Shown: positions 7,286-16,552 of the stretch, piece by piece
Position numbering within the stretch: the stretch's first letter is position 1
How the letters are laid out: every line of letters begins with the position of its first letter
Assembly: GCA_041844335.1 (NCBI GenBank)
Contig: JBGZAX010000002.1
Location: 1 to 22,250, forward strand
Reading direction: 5' to 3'
DNA length: 22,250 nt
From: CAUUFM01 sp041844335
GTDB lineage: Bacteria > Bacillota > Clostridia > Lachnospirales > Lachnospiraceae
Made by a program: the position numbers and the translations under genes
Notes under the pieces: model-generated
Seen by the model: only the letters and a program-made list of their open reading frames with translations
Told to the model about the DNA's origin: nothing
The model's database searches: none

Positions 7286-8602
7286 ATGAGTAAAATATTT
7301 TTTTTAGAGTATATGCAGGCAGATTTTGACGATTTAAAGGACAGCATAGGTAAAAATTTCACAGAGGTTGAATTTACTGTAGTTTCAGGAAAAAATGTGG
7401 ATATTAAAGAATTTATAAAGATTAAAATGCGAGGAATTGAGCATATTGACTTTTTTTTACTTGATGTCAGAGCACTTCAAAATACAGATTACACTTCTAT
7501 ACTGTCATTTAAAGCTAATATTTTAGAAAAATATCCTGATTTGTCGGGATTTTTTGTTATAGCCAGACATTCATCGGGCTTAAGCAACGAGGAATATAAT
7601 GATATTATCAGAAATTCTGTTGGAGGAAAAAATTACATTGTATTTAATGAAAGTGATAATGCTTCTCTGTCGAACCATATGTTAAATTGTATGAAAAATA
7701 TTATATCTGATGAAAAGACTGAAACTATAGATATTGAAGATCTTGTAAGGGAAAAATCAAAAATATCCGACAATGAAAGTATTTCAGCTATGAAAAGGAA
7801 TCACAATAAGCACTTAAACACAAAGAAAAACATTGAGGTTGAAGAATTATTGAGCGAAGAATGTAGTAAAGTCGAGATGAAAGAAAATACAAAAAAGGAG
7901 ATAGGAAATGAAATTAGAAAAGAAGATTTTAGCCTGAATGCAAGTGATTTATTGGTTGTCGAAGAGGCTGCCGATTATAATAAAAAAGGAAACTACGTTT
8001 TTGAAGATATCAACCGGAAATTAATATGGCATAGTTTCGGTAATATAATTATATTGTTCGGAGTAAGCAGGACAATAGGAACAAGCTTTGTATCTATGAG
8101 CCTTGCACTGGAATTAAAAAATACGGGAGCAAAGGTGTCTTATGTTCAGTTTGATCCGATAGCTGATCTTGATTATCAGGCAAAGGATTTCGGTTTTACT
8201 TATAACGGCAATGATTATGAGTATCAAGCACTTGTTCTCACAAAAAACAAGTTTTTAAAAGATATGAATTGTTATGTGATAGATATCGGCAATAACCTTA
8301 AATATTTAAATAGAGCTTTTGAGCTCGGCTGGCTCGATAAAGGGAAATTAATTTTGGTTTCAACTGGCAATTACAAGGGTTTAAAAAGGCTCGATGAAAC
8401 TATTGAAGAGATAAAACATTTACAGATAAAACCTGATATTGTTTTGATAAATTCCATACTGGATAAGGAAGCATATTCCAAATACGAACAAGATTTGCTG
8501 TACTTCTTTGAATTTATGAAGCATATAGACGATAAGAAAAATAAATATATGTTGTCATTAATTGCAGATAAATTAAACAAAGATTTTGAAAGGTCGGTAT
8601 AA
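7286..8602 (+). CDS. TadZ/CpaE-like protein with degenerate P-loop
   Basis: A 438-residue protein with three parts: an N-terminal alpha/beta domain (about 1-145) placed like the atypical receiver domain of CpaE/TadZ; a charged Lys/Glu linker (about 145-240); and a MinD-like domain to the end. Where Walker A belongs, residues 259-268 read GVSRTIGTSF, with no lysine, so ATP hydrolysis is doubtful. The strand CYVIDIGN is the expected Walker B counterpart. TadZ proteins help localise the pilus machine, and some family members have atypical P-loops. The frame opens at 7211 inside the previous gene, but GGAGA at 7274-7278 lies 7 nt before the ATG at 7286. It is the last gene of the locus. Confidence 0.65.
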   Translation: MSKIFFLEYMQADFDDLKDSIGKNFTEVEFTVVSGKNVDIKEFIKIKMRGIEHIDFFLLDVRALQNTDYTSILSFKANILEKYPDLSGFFVIARHSSGLSNEEYNDIIRNSVGGKNYIVFNESDNASLSNHMLNCMKNIISDEKTETIDIEDLVREKSKISDNESISAMKRNHNKHLNTKKNIEVEELLSEECSKVEMKENTKKEIGNEIRKEDFSLNASDLLVVEEAADYNKKGNYVFEDINRKLIWHSFGNIIILFGVSRTIGTSFVSMSLALELKNTGAKVSYVQFDPIADLDYQAKDFGFTYNGNDYEYQALVLTKNKFLKDMNCYVIDIGNNLKYLNRAFELGWLDKGKLILVSTGNYKGLKRLDETIEEIKHLQIKPDIVLINSILDKEAYSKYEQDLLYFFEFMKHIDDKKNKYMLSLIADKLNKDFERSV

Positions 8603-8651
8603 AATTTTCATAGCTCTTTAAATCATTGATATGAATTCTTATTTATGATAG

Positions 8652-8657
8652 TATAAT
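8652..8657 (+). promoter_or_regulatory. Probable -10 element upstream of polC
   Basis: A perfect TATAAT sits 37 nt before the polC start. The best -35, TTGATA at 8626-8631, is 20 bp away, so the promoter is imperfect and polC could also be read from the pilus operon; no clear terminator separates them. Confidence 0.4.
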
Positions 8658-8694
8658 ATAAGGATTTCAAAAGAGATTTTAGGAGGGTTTTAGC

Positions 8695-11600
8695 TTGAAA
8701 GCCATATTAGAAATATTTCCTGAGTTAATAATAGAAAATAGGCTTTATGATGCGGTAAAGCAGAATATAATAGAAAAGCTTGTTGTTAATAATGATAGGA
8801 CGTTGATATCAGTATATTTAAGTGATTTGCCTGATAATATAAAGAAAGATGATTTGGTTGCCGTTGAAAGAGAAATTAAAAGGCAATTATTTTGTGATGT
8901 TCCTTTAGAAATAAAAATGGTGTATAAGCTGAAACTTAAAGAAACAGAATCTATAGCGGAAAAACGAGAAGATAACTCTCAAAAAACTCAATTTAAGAGT
9001 ATTCAAGGAGCTGGAGAAAAAAGATATAAAACTAAACTTAATGAAAATATTTCAGGCGGACTTTTATATGGCAAGCCTTTTGAAGTAGGTGAAATAACGC
9101 CGCTTAGTAAAATTGAAGGTCCTTGTAATGATATATATATAAATGTTAAGATAATCGGTAGCGAACAAAGAGAATATCAGCAGGGGCAGATGATAATATA
9201 CAATCTTTCTTTAACCGATTTGACTGACAGTATAAATATGAAATTATTTTTGGCAAAAAAAGATGCAGTAGCTTTAGAAGAAAGGTTTAATTCGGCAAAA
9301 AGTATTACTGTAAGAGGCAATGTGATAAGAGATCAGTATGATAGGGAGCTGACAATAAGTAATGTTTTCGGAATAAAAAAGAATAACGATGCCTTGGGCA
9401 ATAAGAGAGCGGATAAATCTGAGGTTAAAAGGGTGGAGTTGCATTGCCACACAAAGATGAGCGAGCTTGACGGGATGATTGATGTATCTGATTTGATAAA
9501 GCAGGTTCATTCGTGGGGACATAAGGCGGTGGCAATTACCGATCATGGTGTTGTTCACGCCTTTACAAGCGCAAGCAATGTTGCAAAGGGTTTCGAAGAT
9601 TTTAAGCTTATATTCGGAATGGAAGGTTATTTGGTAGATGATTTAAAAGGAGCTGTGGAAAATTCAAGAGGGCAGGACATAGATACAGATTATGTGGTTT
9701 TTGATATTGAAACCACAGGATTAAATGAAACCTCTGATGATATTATAGAAATAGGAGCAGTAAGAGTAAGCGATAATAAGGTAATATCGAGTTTTCAGAG
9801 TTTTATAAATCCGCACAGACCGTTGCCGTTTGATATTAAAAATTTGACGGGAATAGATGACAGAGATCTTGTAAATGCAGATGGAATAGAAGAGGTATTG
9901 CCAAAATTTTTGGAATTCGCAAATAACAGTGTAATTGTGGCACATAACGCGGAATTTGATACCGGATTTATACAGAGGGAATGTAAAAAGCAGGGCTATG
10001 ATTTTAACCCTACTATTATAGATACGGTAATTCTTGCCAGAGTATTAGTTCCGAAACTTAAAAATTATAAACTGGATACATTGGCAAAATATTTTAAAGT
10101 TGAATTGCTCAATCATCATAGGGCGGATCAGGACGCCACCTGTACAGCATACATCCTGTTGAATTTATTAAAAATTGCAAGAGAAAAAGGGGTAGGTCTT
10201 ATTGAAGAATTTAATCAAATGTCGATAGGAAATGTTGATTTAATCAGAGGTGCGAGACCAAACCACGTGATCTTGCTTGCACAAAATGACATCGGCAGAG
10301 TAAATCTTTATAAGCTTGTGTCAATGTCACACATTAAATATTACAATAGAAGTCCGAGGATACCCAAAAGTGAATTGGTAAAGCATAGAGCCGGGTTGAT
10401 AATAGGGAGCGCCTGTTCTCAAGGAGAGCTGTATGATTTGGTCATGCGAGGGAAGAGCGATGAAGTTTTAGAAAAGACCGCATCATTTTATGATTATTTG
10501 GAAATTCAGCCCATAGCAAATAATTTATATTTGACAAAAGGCAGTTTTATTAAAGTAAAAGGGGTGGAGGGACTAAAGGAGAATAACAAGAAAATAGTAT
10601 CACTTGGTAAAAAATTGAATAAGCCCGTTGTCGCTACGACTGACGCACATTTTTTAAATAAAGAAGATGAATTATATAGAAAAATACTGCTTCATGGCAG
10701 AAAATTTAAAGATTTTGATGAAGAACTGCCGGTTTATGTAAGAACAACAGATGAGATGCTTGAAGAATTTTCGTATTTGGGCAAAGACGCAGCTTATGAA
10801 GTGGTAGTTACAAACACTAATTTGATAGCTGACCGTGTAGAAAAGATATCTCCAGTAAGACCTGACAAATGTCCTCCGGTTATTGAAAATTCAGATATTA
10901 TGCTAAGAGAAATTTGCTATGACAGGGCAAAAGAAATTTATGGAGACCCTATTCCAAAACCGGTTGCAGTGAGGCTTGAAAAAGAGCTTACATCTATAAT
11001 TGGAAATGGCTATGCAGTAATGTACATAATTGCCAGAAAGCTGGTAAAAAAATCTAACGAAGACGGATATATGGTGGGCAGCAGAGGGTCTGTAGGCTCA
11101 TCATTGGTGGCTACGATGTCGGAGATAACGGAGGTTAATCCTATGCCGCCACATTATTATTGTCCAAGCTGTCATTATAGTGATTTTGATTCCGAGTCGG
11201 TAAAGAAGTATTTAAGAGGAGCGGGGTGTGATATGCCTGATATGTTATGTCCGGTGTGCGGACAACCGTTATTAAAGGATGGATTTGATATACCTTTTGA
11301 AACATTTTTGGGGTTTAAGGGGGATAAGGAGCCTGATATAGATCTTAACTTTTCCGGAGAATATCAGGCCACTGCGCATAAATACACAGAGGAGATATTC
11401 GGCGAGGGAAATACATTTAAGGCAGGAACAGTCGGAACTATTGCGGAAAAAACCGCTATCGGGTATGTAAAGGGTTATTTTGAAGAGAAGGGAATAGAAA
11501 AAAGGCGTTGCGAGCTTGCCAGAATGGCGACATATTTAACGGGAATAAAAAGGACTTCAGGACAGCATCCTGGTGGAATAGTGGTATTGCCTAAGGGAGA

Positions 11601-12762
11601 GGACATTACTACATTTACTCCTGTACAGCATCCTGCAAATGATATCAACAGTTCGATAATAACCACTCATTTTGATTATCACTCTATTGAGCATAATTTA
11701 TTAAAGCTTGATATATTAGGTCATGACATTCCAAGCACTATAAGAATGCTTGAAGATTTGACAGGATTCAAGGCTACGGATATTTCTTTGGCTGACAAGT
11801 CTGTTTTATCACTGTTTAATTCTACAGAGGCTTTGGGAATAAAGCCTGATGATATAGGAGGCTGTGTACTTGGAGTTTTGGGAATGCCTGAGTTCGGTAC
11901 GGATTTTGTAATGCAGATGCTAATAGAAACAAAGCCTAAATCATTTTCCGATTTAGTTTTGATTTCAGGGCTTTCACACGGGACCAATGTGTGGACGGAT
12001 AATGCGCAGATTCTAATAAAAGAAAATGTTACCAGCTTGTCGGGGGCTATCTGCACCAGGGATGATATTATGCTTTATTTAATAGAAAAAGGCTTAGAAC
12101 CCTCCAAAGCCTTCACAATTATGGAGCAGGTCAGAAAGGGTAAGGGATTAAATGCCGATCAGGAGGAATATATGCTTGAAAAGGATGTGCCGAAGTGGTA
12201 TATAAAATCCTGTAAGAAAATAAGCTATATGTTCCCCAAAGCGCATGCGGTAGCTTATGTAATGATGAGTTACAGAATAGGGTATTATAAAATATTTTAT
12301 CCACTGGCATATTACGCAGCCTATTACTCTATCAGAACAGATGTTTTTGATTATATGATATTTTGTTACGGCAAAGAAGTATTGGATAAGCACATAGATG
12401 AATATCTTAAAATAAAGGCTCCAAAGGCAAATGAAAAAGAGCTTTATAAGCTTATGTGTATAGTAAGAGAGATGTATGCCAGAGGAATTGAGTTTTTGCC
12501 TATTGATCTGTATAAGGCTAAGGCCACTGAATTTCAGGTGATTGATGGAAAAATTATGCCTGCATTAAATTCCATAGCGGGACTTGGAATAACGGCGGCA
12601 AAGTCTATTGAAACTGAGGCTAAAACGGCCCCTTTTACCTCTATTGAAGAGTTTAAGTCAAGAACGGGTGTCGATCAGACTTCAATAAACAAGCTGGTTG
12701 AACTGGGGATTTTAAATGGATTGCCGGCGGCGGCACAGTTATCAATATTTGATTTTATGTAG
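8695..12762 (+). CDS. polC: DNA polymerase III alpha subunit, Gram-positive type (PolC)
   Basis: A 1355-residue replicative polymerase. In order: an N-terminal domain; an OB fold (about 145-230); a PHP domain opening with ELHCHTKMSELDG near 248; a DEDD proofreading exonuclease inserted into it (FDIETTGL near 335, HNAEFDTGF near 417, HHRADQDAT near 474); the rest of the PHP; and the polymerase core with GSRGSVGSS near 796. A four-cysteine cluster (C823, C826, C852, C855) and PDIDLNFSGEYQ near 880, which holds catalytic aspartates, are PolC hallmarks. The C-terminal QLSIF (1348-1352) is a likely sliding-clamp binding motif. The start is TTG at 8695 behind AGGAGGG with 7-nt spacing. It is somewhat shorter than the roughly 1430-1440 residues of Bacillus PolC, mainly in the N-terminal part. 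Confidence 0.97.
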   Translation: MKAILEIFPELIIENRLYDAVKQNIIEKLVVNNDRTLISVYLSDLPDNIKKDDLVAVEREIKRQLFCDVPLEIKMVYKLKLKETESIAEKREDNSQKTQFKSIQGAGEKRYKTKLNENISGGLLYGKPFEVGEITPLSKIEGPCNDIYINVKIIGSEQREYQQGQMIIYNLSLTDLTDSINMKLFLAKKDAVALEERFNSAKSITVRGNVIRDQYDRELTISNVFGIKKNNDALGNKRADKSEVKRVELHCHTKMSELDGMIDVSDLIKQVHSWGHKAVAITDHGVVHAFTSASNVAKGFEDFKLIFGMEGYLVDDLKGAVENSRGQDIDTDYVVFDIETTGLNETSDDIIEIGAVRVSDNKVISSFQSFINPHRPLPFDIKNLTGIDDRDLVNADGIEEVLPKFLEFANNSVIVAHNAEFDTGFIQRECKKQGYDFNPTIIDTVILARVLVPKLKNYKLDTLAKYFKVELLNHHRADQDATCTAYILLNLLKIAREKGVGLIEEFNQMSIGNVDLIRGARPNHVILLAQNDIGRVNLYKLVSMSHIKYYNRSPRIPKSELVKHRAGLIIGSACSQGELYDLVMRGKSDEVLEKTASFYDYLEIQPIANNLYLTKGSFIKVKGVEGLKENNKKIVSLGKKLNKPVVATTDAHFLNKEDELYRKILLHGRKFKDFDEELPVYVRTTDEMLEEFSYLGKDAAYEVVVTNTNLIADRVEKISPVRPDKCPPVIENSDIMLREICYDRAKEIYGDPIPKPVAVRLEKELTSIIGNGYAVMYIIARKLVKKSNEDGYMVGSRGSVGSSLVATMSEITEVNPMPPHYYCPSCHYSDFDSESVKKYLRGAGCDMPDMLCPVCGQPLLKDGFDIPFETFLGFKGDKEPDIDLNFSGEYQATAHKYTEEIFGEGNTFKAGTVGTIAEKTAIGYVKGYFEEKGIEKRRCELARMATYLTGIKRTSGQHPGGIVVLPKGEDITTFTPVQHPANDINSSIITTHFDYHSIEHNLLKLDILGHDIPSTIRMLEDLTGFKATDISLADKSVLSLFNSTEALGIKPDDIGGCVLGVLGMPEFGTDFVMQMLIETKPKSFSDLVLISGLSHGTNVWTDNAQILIKENVTSLSGAICTRDDIMLYLIEKGLEPSKAFTIMEQVRKGKGLNADQEEYMLEKDVPKWYIKSCKKISYMFPKAHAVAYVMMSYRIGYYKIFYPLAYYAAYYSIRTDVFDYMIFCYGKEVLDKHIDEYLKIKAPKANEKELYKLMCIVREMYARGIEFLPIDLYKAKATEFQVIDGKIMPALNSIAGLGITAAKSIETEAKTAPFTSIEEFKSRTGVDQTSINKLVELGILNGLPAAAQLSIFDFM

Positions 12763-12781
12763 TTTTCATAGATTTGATATT

Positions 12782-12803
12782 ATTACACAAATCTTTGTGT
12801 AAT
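12782..12803 (+). terminator. Perfect 10-bp palindrome after polC: weak terminator and/or operator
   Basis: ATTACACAAA and TTTGTGTAAT flank a 2-base centre, with TTTTAGAGTTTT just after. It could be an AT-rich intrinsic terminator of polC. Its right arm also covers the -35 region of the promoter at 12817-12825, so it could instead be a repressor site. Confidence 0.4.
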
Positions 12804-12816
12804 TTTAGAGTTTTCG

Positions 12817-12825
12817 TGATATAAT
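12817..12825 (+). promoter_or_regulatory. Extended -10 promoter for the CdaR-like regulator
   Basis: TGATATAAT is a perfect extended -10 (TGnTATAAT). A poor -35 (TTGTGT, 12795-12800, 19-bp spacer) lies inside the palindrome. The predicted leader before the ATG at 12956 is about 125 nt. Confidence 0.6.
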
Positions 12826-12884
12826 ATGAATATTTAATAAAAAAGCAGTCAAAGGCAAAAGACAAATTAAGGGGAAAAGGAAAT

Positions 12885-12929
12885 TTGGTAAAATTTGAGC
12901 TTAGTCTCTATGTTGCAATATGGTTTTAA
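12885..12929 (+). other. Possible 14-codon upstream reading frame in the regulator leader
   Basis: A TTG at 12885 begins a frame coding MVKFELSLYVAIWF and ending at TAA (12927-12929), 26 nt before the regulator start. AAGGGGAAAAGG lies just upstream and could act as ribosome site. So short a frame may occur by chance; I list it because the site and spacing are good. Confidence 0.15.
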
Positions 12930-12955
12930 AATGTTTTTTGAAGATGAGGTGAGCT

Positions 12956-14023
12956 ATGTTATCTGATGAGGCAATTAGAGAGGTAACTGATGAAATTGGA
13001 GAGATAAGCAAAGCGAAGATTCTTGTGGCGGGAGCTGAAAATGAGGTCATAGCGGCGGCAAATATTCCTATGAGGGAGCTTGACAGGCTGATTTATGCCT
13101 TGAAGCATAAGGATTATGCTGAAATTCAGCGGAATTACCATATGGAGAAGGCTTACGACAGAAGTAACCACAGCCTAAGATTTACTATTTTTGTCAGAGC
13201 CAATGACTCCGAGGTGCTTTTGGCCAAGAGTTTGGGAATGTATTTATCACATATTTATGATGTTATAGAATATACTAATTATACGGACGGAATATATAAG
13301 AAAGTACTGAAGGATAAACAATATGATTTGAAAAGAATATTATATTCAAAAGCTGTTCCGTTAGAGAGACCGTTAGTTACAGCTGTGATTTCAGTTGATT
13401 TTGCTATAAATGAAAAGTATTTGGACAGGGTAAAATCGGATTTTGATATCGGCTATAAGGAATCTGTATTATGTATGAGCTTAAATGAATTAGTTATAGT
13501 AAAACATTGTAAAAAGAACTTTGCAGATATTTTATACGAAATGTCTGAAAAACATATAAAGAAGGAAAAGCTGAGTAATATTTATATCGGTATAGGCACC
13601 GAGGTAGATCACTGGACAGGTCTTAGACATTCTTATCAATGCGCAAAAATAGCTATTTTGTATGTTAAATATTATACCAGGGCTCAGAGAATAAAGTGTT
13701 ATACAAAGCTCGGTCTGGGACATTTTGCTTTTGGTTTTCTAGAGGGGGAAGAGGAAAAAATTATTAAAGAGGTTTTTAAGAAAGAATATATAAATTCTAT
13801 TGAACTGGAAGAGCTAAGAGTAGTGTGCACTTTTATCAGAAGCACATTTAATTGTTCAATTGCTGCAAGTAAATGTCATTTGAATAGAAAGAGAGTTAAA
13901 ACCATTGTTGATAAATATTCTAAAATGACGGGCTTTGATTTAACTGATTTTAATTCGGCTATTAATTTTCTGTTGGCGGCGACTATTTTAGAATCAAAAA
14001 TCAGATCCAATAATTATTTGTAA
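12956..14023 (+). CDS. CdaR/PucR-family transcriptional regulator
   Basis: A 355-residue protein laid out like CdaR (sugar diacid regulators). It has an N-terminal ligand-sensing part (about 1-115), a central degenerate GGDEF-like domain (LVTAVISVDFAINEKYLDR, about 140-255), and a C-terminal helix-turn-helix of the PucR type (SIAASKCHLNRKRVKTIVDK, 301-320, then MTGFDLTDF). In other members the recognition segment reads HRNTLxYRL; here it is NRKRVKTIV, so the DNA-binding helix is diverged. No sugar-acid gene is nearby and the target is unknown. It has its own promoter with a palindrome over the -35 region, which would suit autoregulation. AGGTGAG precedes the ATG closely. Confidence 0.75.
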   Translation: MLSDEAIREVTDEIGEISKAKILVAGAENEVIAAANIPMRELDRLIYALKHKDYAEIQRNYHMEKAYDRSNHSLRFTIFVRANDSEVLLAKSLGMYLSHIYDVIEYTNYTDGIYKKVLKDKQYDLKRILYSKAVPLERPLVTAVISVDFAINEKYLDRVKSDFDIGYKESVLCMSLNELVIVKHCKKNFADILYEMSEKHIKKEKLSNIYIGIGTEVDHWTGLRHSYQCAKIAILYVKYYTRAQRIKCYTKLGLGHFAFGFLEGEEEKIIKEVFKKEYINSIELEELRVVCTFIRSTFNCSIAASKCHLNRKRVKTIVDKYSKMTGFDLTDFNSAINFLLAATILESKIRSNNYL

Positions 14024-14046
14024 AAATCAGATAAAAATGTTATAAT
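14018..14046 (+). promoter_or_regulatory. Near-consensus promoter for the S41 protease gene
   Basis: A -35 TTGTAA (14018-14023), a 17-bp spacer ending in TGT, and a -10 TATAAT (14041-14046) make an extended -10, near-consensus promoter. The -35 overlaps the stop codon of the CdaR-like gene. The 5' leader is about 40 nt. It may also drive recA and recX, which have no visible promoter of their own. Confidence 0.75.
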
Positions 14047-14093
14047 CTATTGAGTGTTGCATTTTAACAATTAGAAAGTCAAAGAGGTGTCAA

Positions 14094-15434
14094 ATGTTAG
14101 ACGAAAACGACGATTTTAAGAGTACGGAGATGTTTAAAAAAAATGAAACTAAGGAAACCGTACAAGAAACATTCATAGAAAATAACAACAATAGTAAAGA
14201 AACAAAAGGGATTTTTCTCGGTGTAGCGTTAGGAGCTTTTGTGGCGTCATTATTTTTTTGCCTGGCGGCGAGCTTGATGAACGGTTCTATATTTTCTCTG
14301 CCGATAAATGATAGAGCAGCATTTACGGCAAGTAAGGATCCGAATGCACTGCCTGACAATTTGTTCGATCAAAAGCTGAAACATATAAAAAAGATAATTG
14401 ATGCGAATTTTATCTTTGATTATAAGGATTCTACGATACAGAACGGGGCATTTAAAGGTATGCTTGCATCTTTGGATGATCCCTATTCGCAATATTATAC
14501 TGCGGAAGAGTTTAAAGCTGCTATGGAGCAGTTTGATGGCGAATATAGCGGTATCGGTGCGGTAGTTAGCCTATCGAAAAATACAAGGCTGATATCAATA
14601 AGTTCTGTTTATCCAGATTCTCCCGCTGAAGCGGCGGGGCTTATGGCAGGAGATATTTTGACAGCAATAGATGATAAGGAAATCACTTTGGAAATGTCTT
14701 TAGAAGATGTGGTTAGACTTATAAAGGGTCCGAAAGGATCGAAAGTTGAAATTAAAGTGAAGAGGGAAGGTAAAAAAGAGGAGTTTAAATTAACTGCGAT
14801 AAGAGATGAAATAAAGGTGCAGACGGTTTATCACGACTTAATTGAAAAAAATATAGGTTATATAAGAATTGTTGAGTTTAGCAGCAATACCTCCGGTGAA
14901 TTTAAAAAGACCTATAATTCTTTAGTAAAAAACGGTGCAACGAGTATGATAATAGACCTAAGAGATAATCCCGGCGGCTCATTTAACTCCGTTTGTGAGA
15001 TACTTGATGGATTTTTGAGTGACGGAGTGATTGTTTATACGGAAGATAAGAATGGTAAAAAAGACTACGTAAATGCTGACAGAAATGTGTATTACGATAA
15101 AAAAATGGTGGTTTTGGTTAATTCAAACAGTGCAAGTGCATCTGAAATATTTAGTGGAGCTGTTAAAGACAGAAAGCTGGGAACATTGGTCGGTGAAAAC
15201 ACTTACGGAAAAGGTATCGTTCAGAATACTATACCGTTAACCGATGGAACTGCCATCAAGCTTACTATTTCCAGATATTATACTGCATCAGGCAATGAAA
15301 TTCATAAAAAGGGTATAACTCCGGATATAAAAGTAATTTATAGACAACCGAAAAAAATTAATGGTAAAAAATATTCATTCAAAGATGATAATCAGATAAT
15401 GAAAGCAATAAAGGTGCTTAGAGAGAACAAATAG
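14094..15434 (+). CDS. S41 family C-terminal processing peptidase (CtpA/CtpB-like)
   Basis: A 446-residue membrane-anchored serine protease. A charged N-terminal tail (1-40) precedes one membrane segment (about 41-62), so the bulk is extracellular. A PDZ domain (about 125-215, with GIGAVVSLS and SPAEAAGLMAGDIL) selects substrate C-termini. The catalytic domain shows S348 in NSNSASASEIF, K373 in YGKGIVQ and Q377; the 25- and 4-residue spacings match the Ser-Lys-Gln triad of CtpB. The SSU-like end (YYTASGNEIHKKGITPDI) is normal. These enzymes trim or degrade exported proteins. AGAGGTG sits just before the ATG. The gene has a strong promoter and is followed closely by recA. Confidence 0.93.
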   Translation: MLDENDDFKSTEMFKKNETKETVQETFIENNNNSKETKGIFLGVALGAFVASLFFCLAASLMNGSIFSLPINDRAAFTASKDPNALPDNLFDQKLKHIKKIIDANFIFDYKDSTIQNGAFKGMLASLDDPYSQYYTAEEFKAAMEQFDGEYSGIGAVVSLSKNTRLISISSVYPDSPAEAAGLMAGDILTAIDDKEITLEMSLEDVVRLIKGPKGSKVEIKVKREGKKEEFKLTAIRDEIKVQTVYHDLIEKNIGYIRIVEFSSNTSGEFKKTYNSLVKNGATSMIIDLRDNPGGSFNSVCEILDGFLSDGVIVYTEDKNGKKDYVNADRNVYYDKKMVVLVNSNSASASEIFSGAVKDRKLGTLVGENTYGKGIVQNTIPLTDGTAIKLTISRYYTASGNEIHKKGITPDIKVIYRQPKKINGKKYSFKDDNQIMKAIKVLRENK

Positions 15435-15461
15435 TTTTGATTTGATGAGAGGAAACATTAT

Positions 15462-16526
15462 ATGTTAAAGGAAGAAAAGATAAAGGCTCTTGATGTGGCC
15501 ATTTCACAAATAGAAAAGCAGTTCGGTAAGGGCAGCATAATGAAAATGGGTGACAAGGCTAAGGATATGAGCATAGAAACCGTACCTACAGGGTGTCTGA
15601 GCCTTGATATTGCTTTAGGGCTCGGCGGACTTCCAAGGGGCAGAGTAATAGAAATTTATGGACCTGAAGCCAGCGGAAAGACAACAGTTACTCTGCATAT
15701 GGTGGCAGAGGTTCAAAAACTGGGTGGGGTTGCCGGATTTATAGATGCAGAGCACGCTTTGGATCCGAGCTACGCACAAAGAATAGGTGTGGATATTGAT
15801 AATCTTTATATTTCTCAGCCGGACAGCGGAGAGCAAGCACTTGAAATATGTGAAACTATGGTAAGATCCGGAGCTATGGATATAATTATAATAGATTCTG
15901 TTGCGGCTCTTGTACCCAAGGCTGAAATAGACGGTCTTATGGGGGATTCGCACGTCGGATTGCAGGCAAGACTTATGTCTCAGGCTCTTAGAAAATTGAC
16001 CTCGGTTATCAGTAAAACTAACTGTATTGTAGTATTTATTAATCAGTTGAGAGAAAAGGTCGGAGTAATGTTTGGAAATCCAGAAGTGACTACCGGAGGT
16101 AGAGCTTTAAAATTTTATTCTTCAATTAGAATAGATGTAAGAAAGGGCGATCCTATAAAGGCTAATGGAGAAGTGGTCGGCACTAAAACAAAGGTAAGAA
16201 TAGTGAAAAATAAGATAGCTCCGCCTTTTAAAGATTTAGAATTTGAAATTACCTATGGCCTTGGTATATCAAGAGAGGCTGATGTGTTGGATCTTGCGGC
16301 GAATGCAGGAATTGTGATTAAGAGCGGAGCATGGTATGCATACAATGAGGAAAAGATAGGGCAGGGTCGAGAAAATGCCAAGCAATATCTGATAGAACAC
16401 AGAGATATTTTTGATGATATTTATAAGAAAGTCAGGGAGCATTATAGTATAGATGATAAAGTATCCGAGACTTCGGCAGCTGATTCCGGCAAAAAAATAG
16501 AGAAAGCGGAAAAGCTTGATAAATAA
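15462..16526 (+). CDS. recA: Recombinase RecA
   Basis: A 354-residue RecA, the ATP-dependent strand-exchange protein of homologous recombination and co-protease for LexA. The Walker A motif GPEASGKTT spans residues 67-75 (K73); the N-terminal helix (ALDVAISQIEKQFGKGSIMKMG) and the L2-region segment NQLREKVGVMFGNPE are typical. The C-terminus is acidic and charged, as usual. It starts 27 nt after the S41 protease gene with AGAGGAAA before the ATG. I see no promoter or canonical Clostridia/Bacillus LexA box (GAACnnnnGTTC) in the short gap, so it may be co-transcribed from upstream. recX follows. Confidence 0.98.
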   Translation: MLKEEKIKALDVAISQIEKQFGKGSIMKMGDKAKDMSIETVPTGCLSLDIALGLGGLPRGRVIEIYGPEASGKTTVTLHMVAEVQKLGGVAGFIDAEHALDPSYAQRIGVDIDNLYISQPDSGEQALEICETMVRSGAMDIIIIDSVAALVPKAEIDGLMGDSHVGLQARLMSQALRKLTSVISKTNCIVVFINQLREKVGVMFGNPEVTTGGRALKFYSSIRIDVRKGDPIKANGEVVGTKTKVRIVKNKIAPPFKDLEFEITYGLGISREADVLDLAANAGIVIKSGAWYAYNEEKIGQGRENAKQYLIEHRDIFDDIYKKVREHYSIDDKVSETSAADSGKKIEKAEKLDK

Positions 16527-16552
16527 AAAGTGGTTATAACGGTAGATGATAA

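Noticed and set aside
15425..15437. GAACAAATAGTTT before recA as a LexA box
   Set aside because: The half-sites are five bases apart instead of four and the second is GTTT, not GTTC; it also overlaps the protease stop codon.
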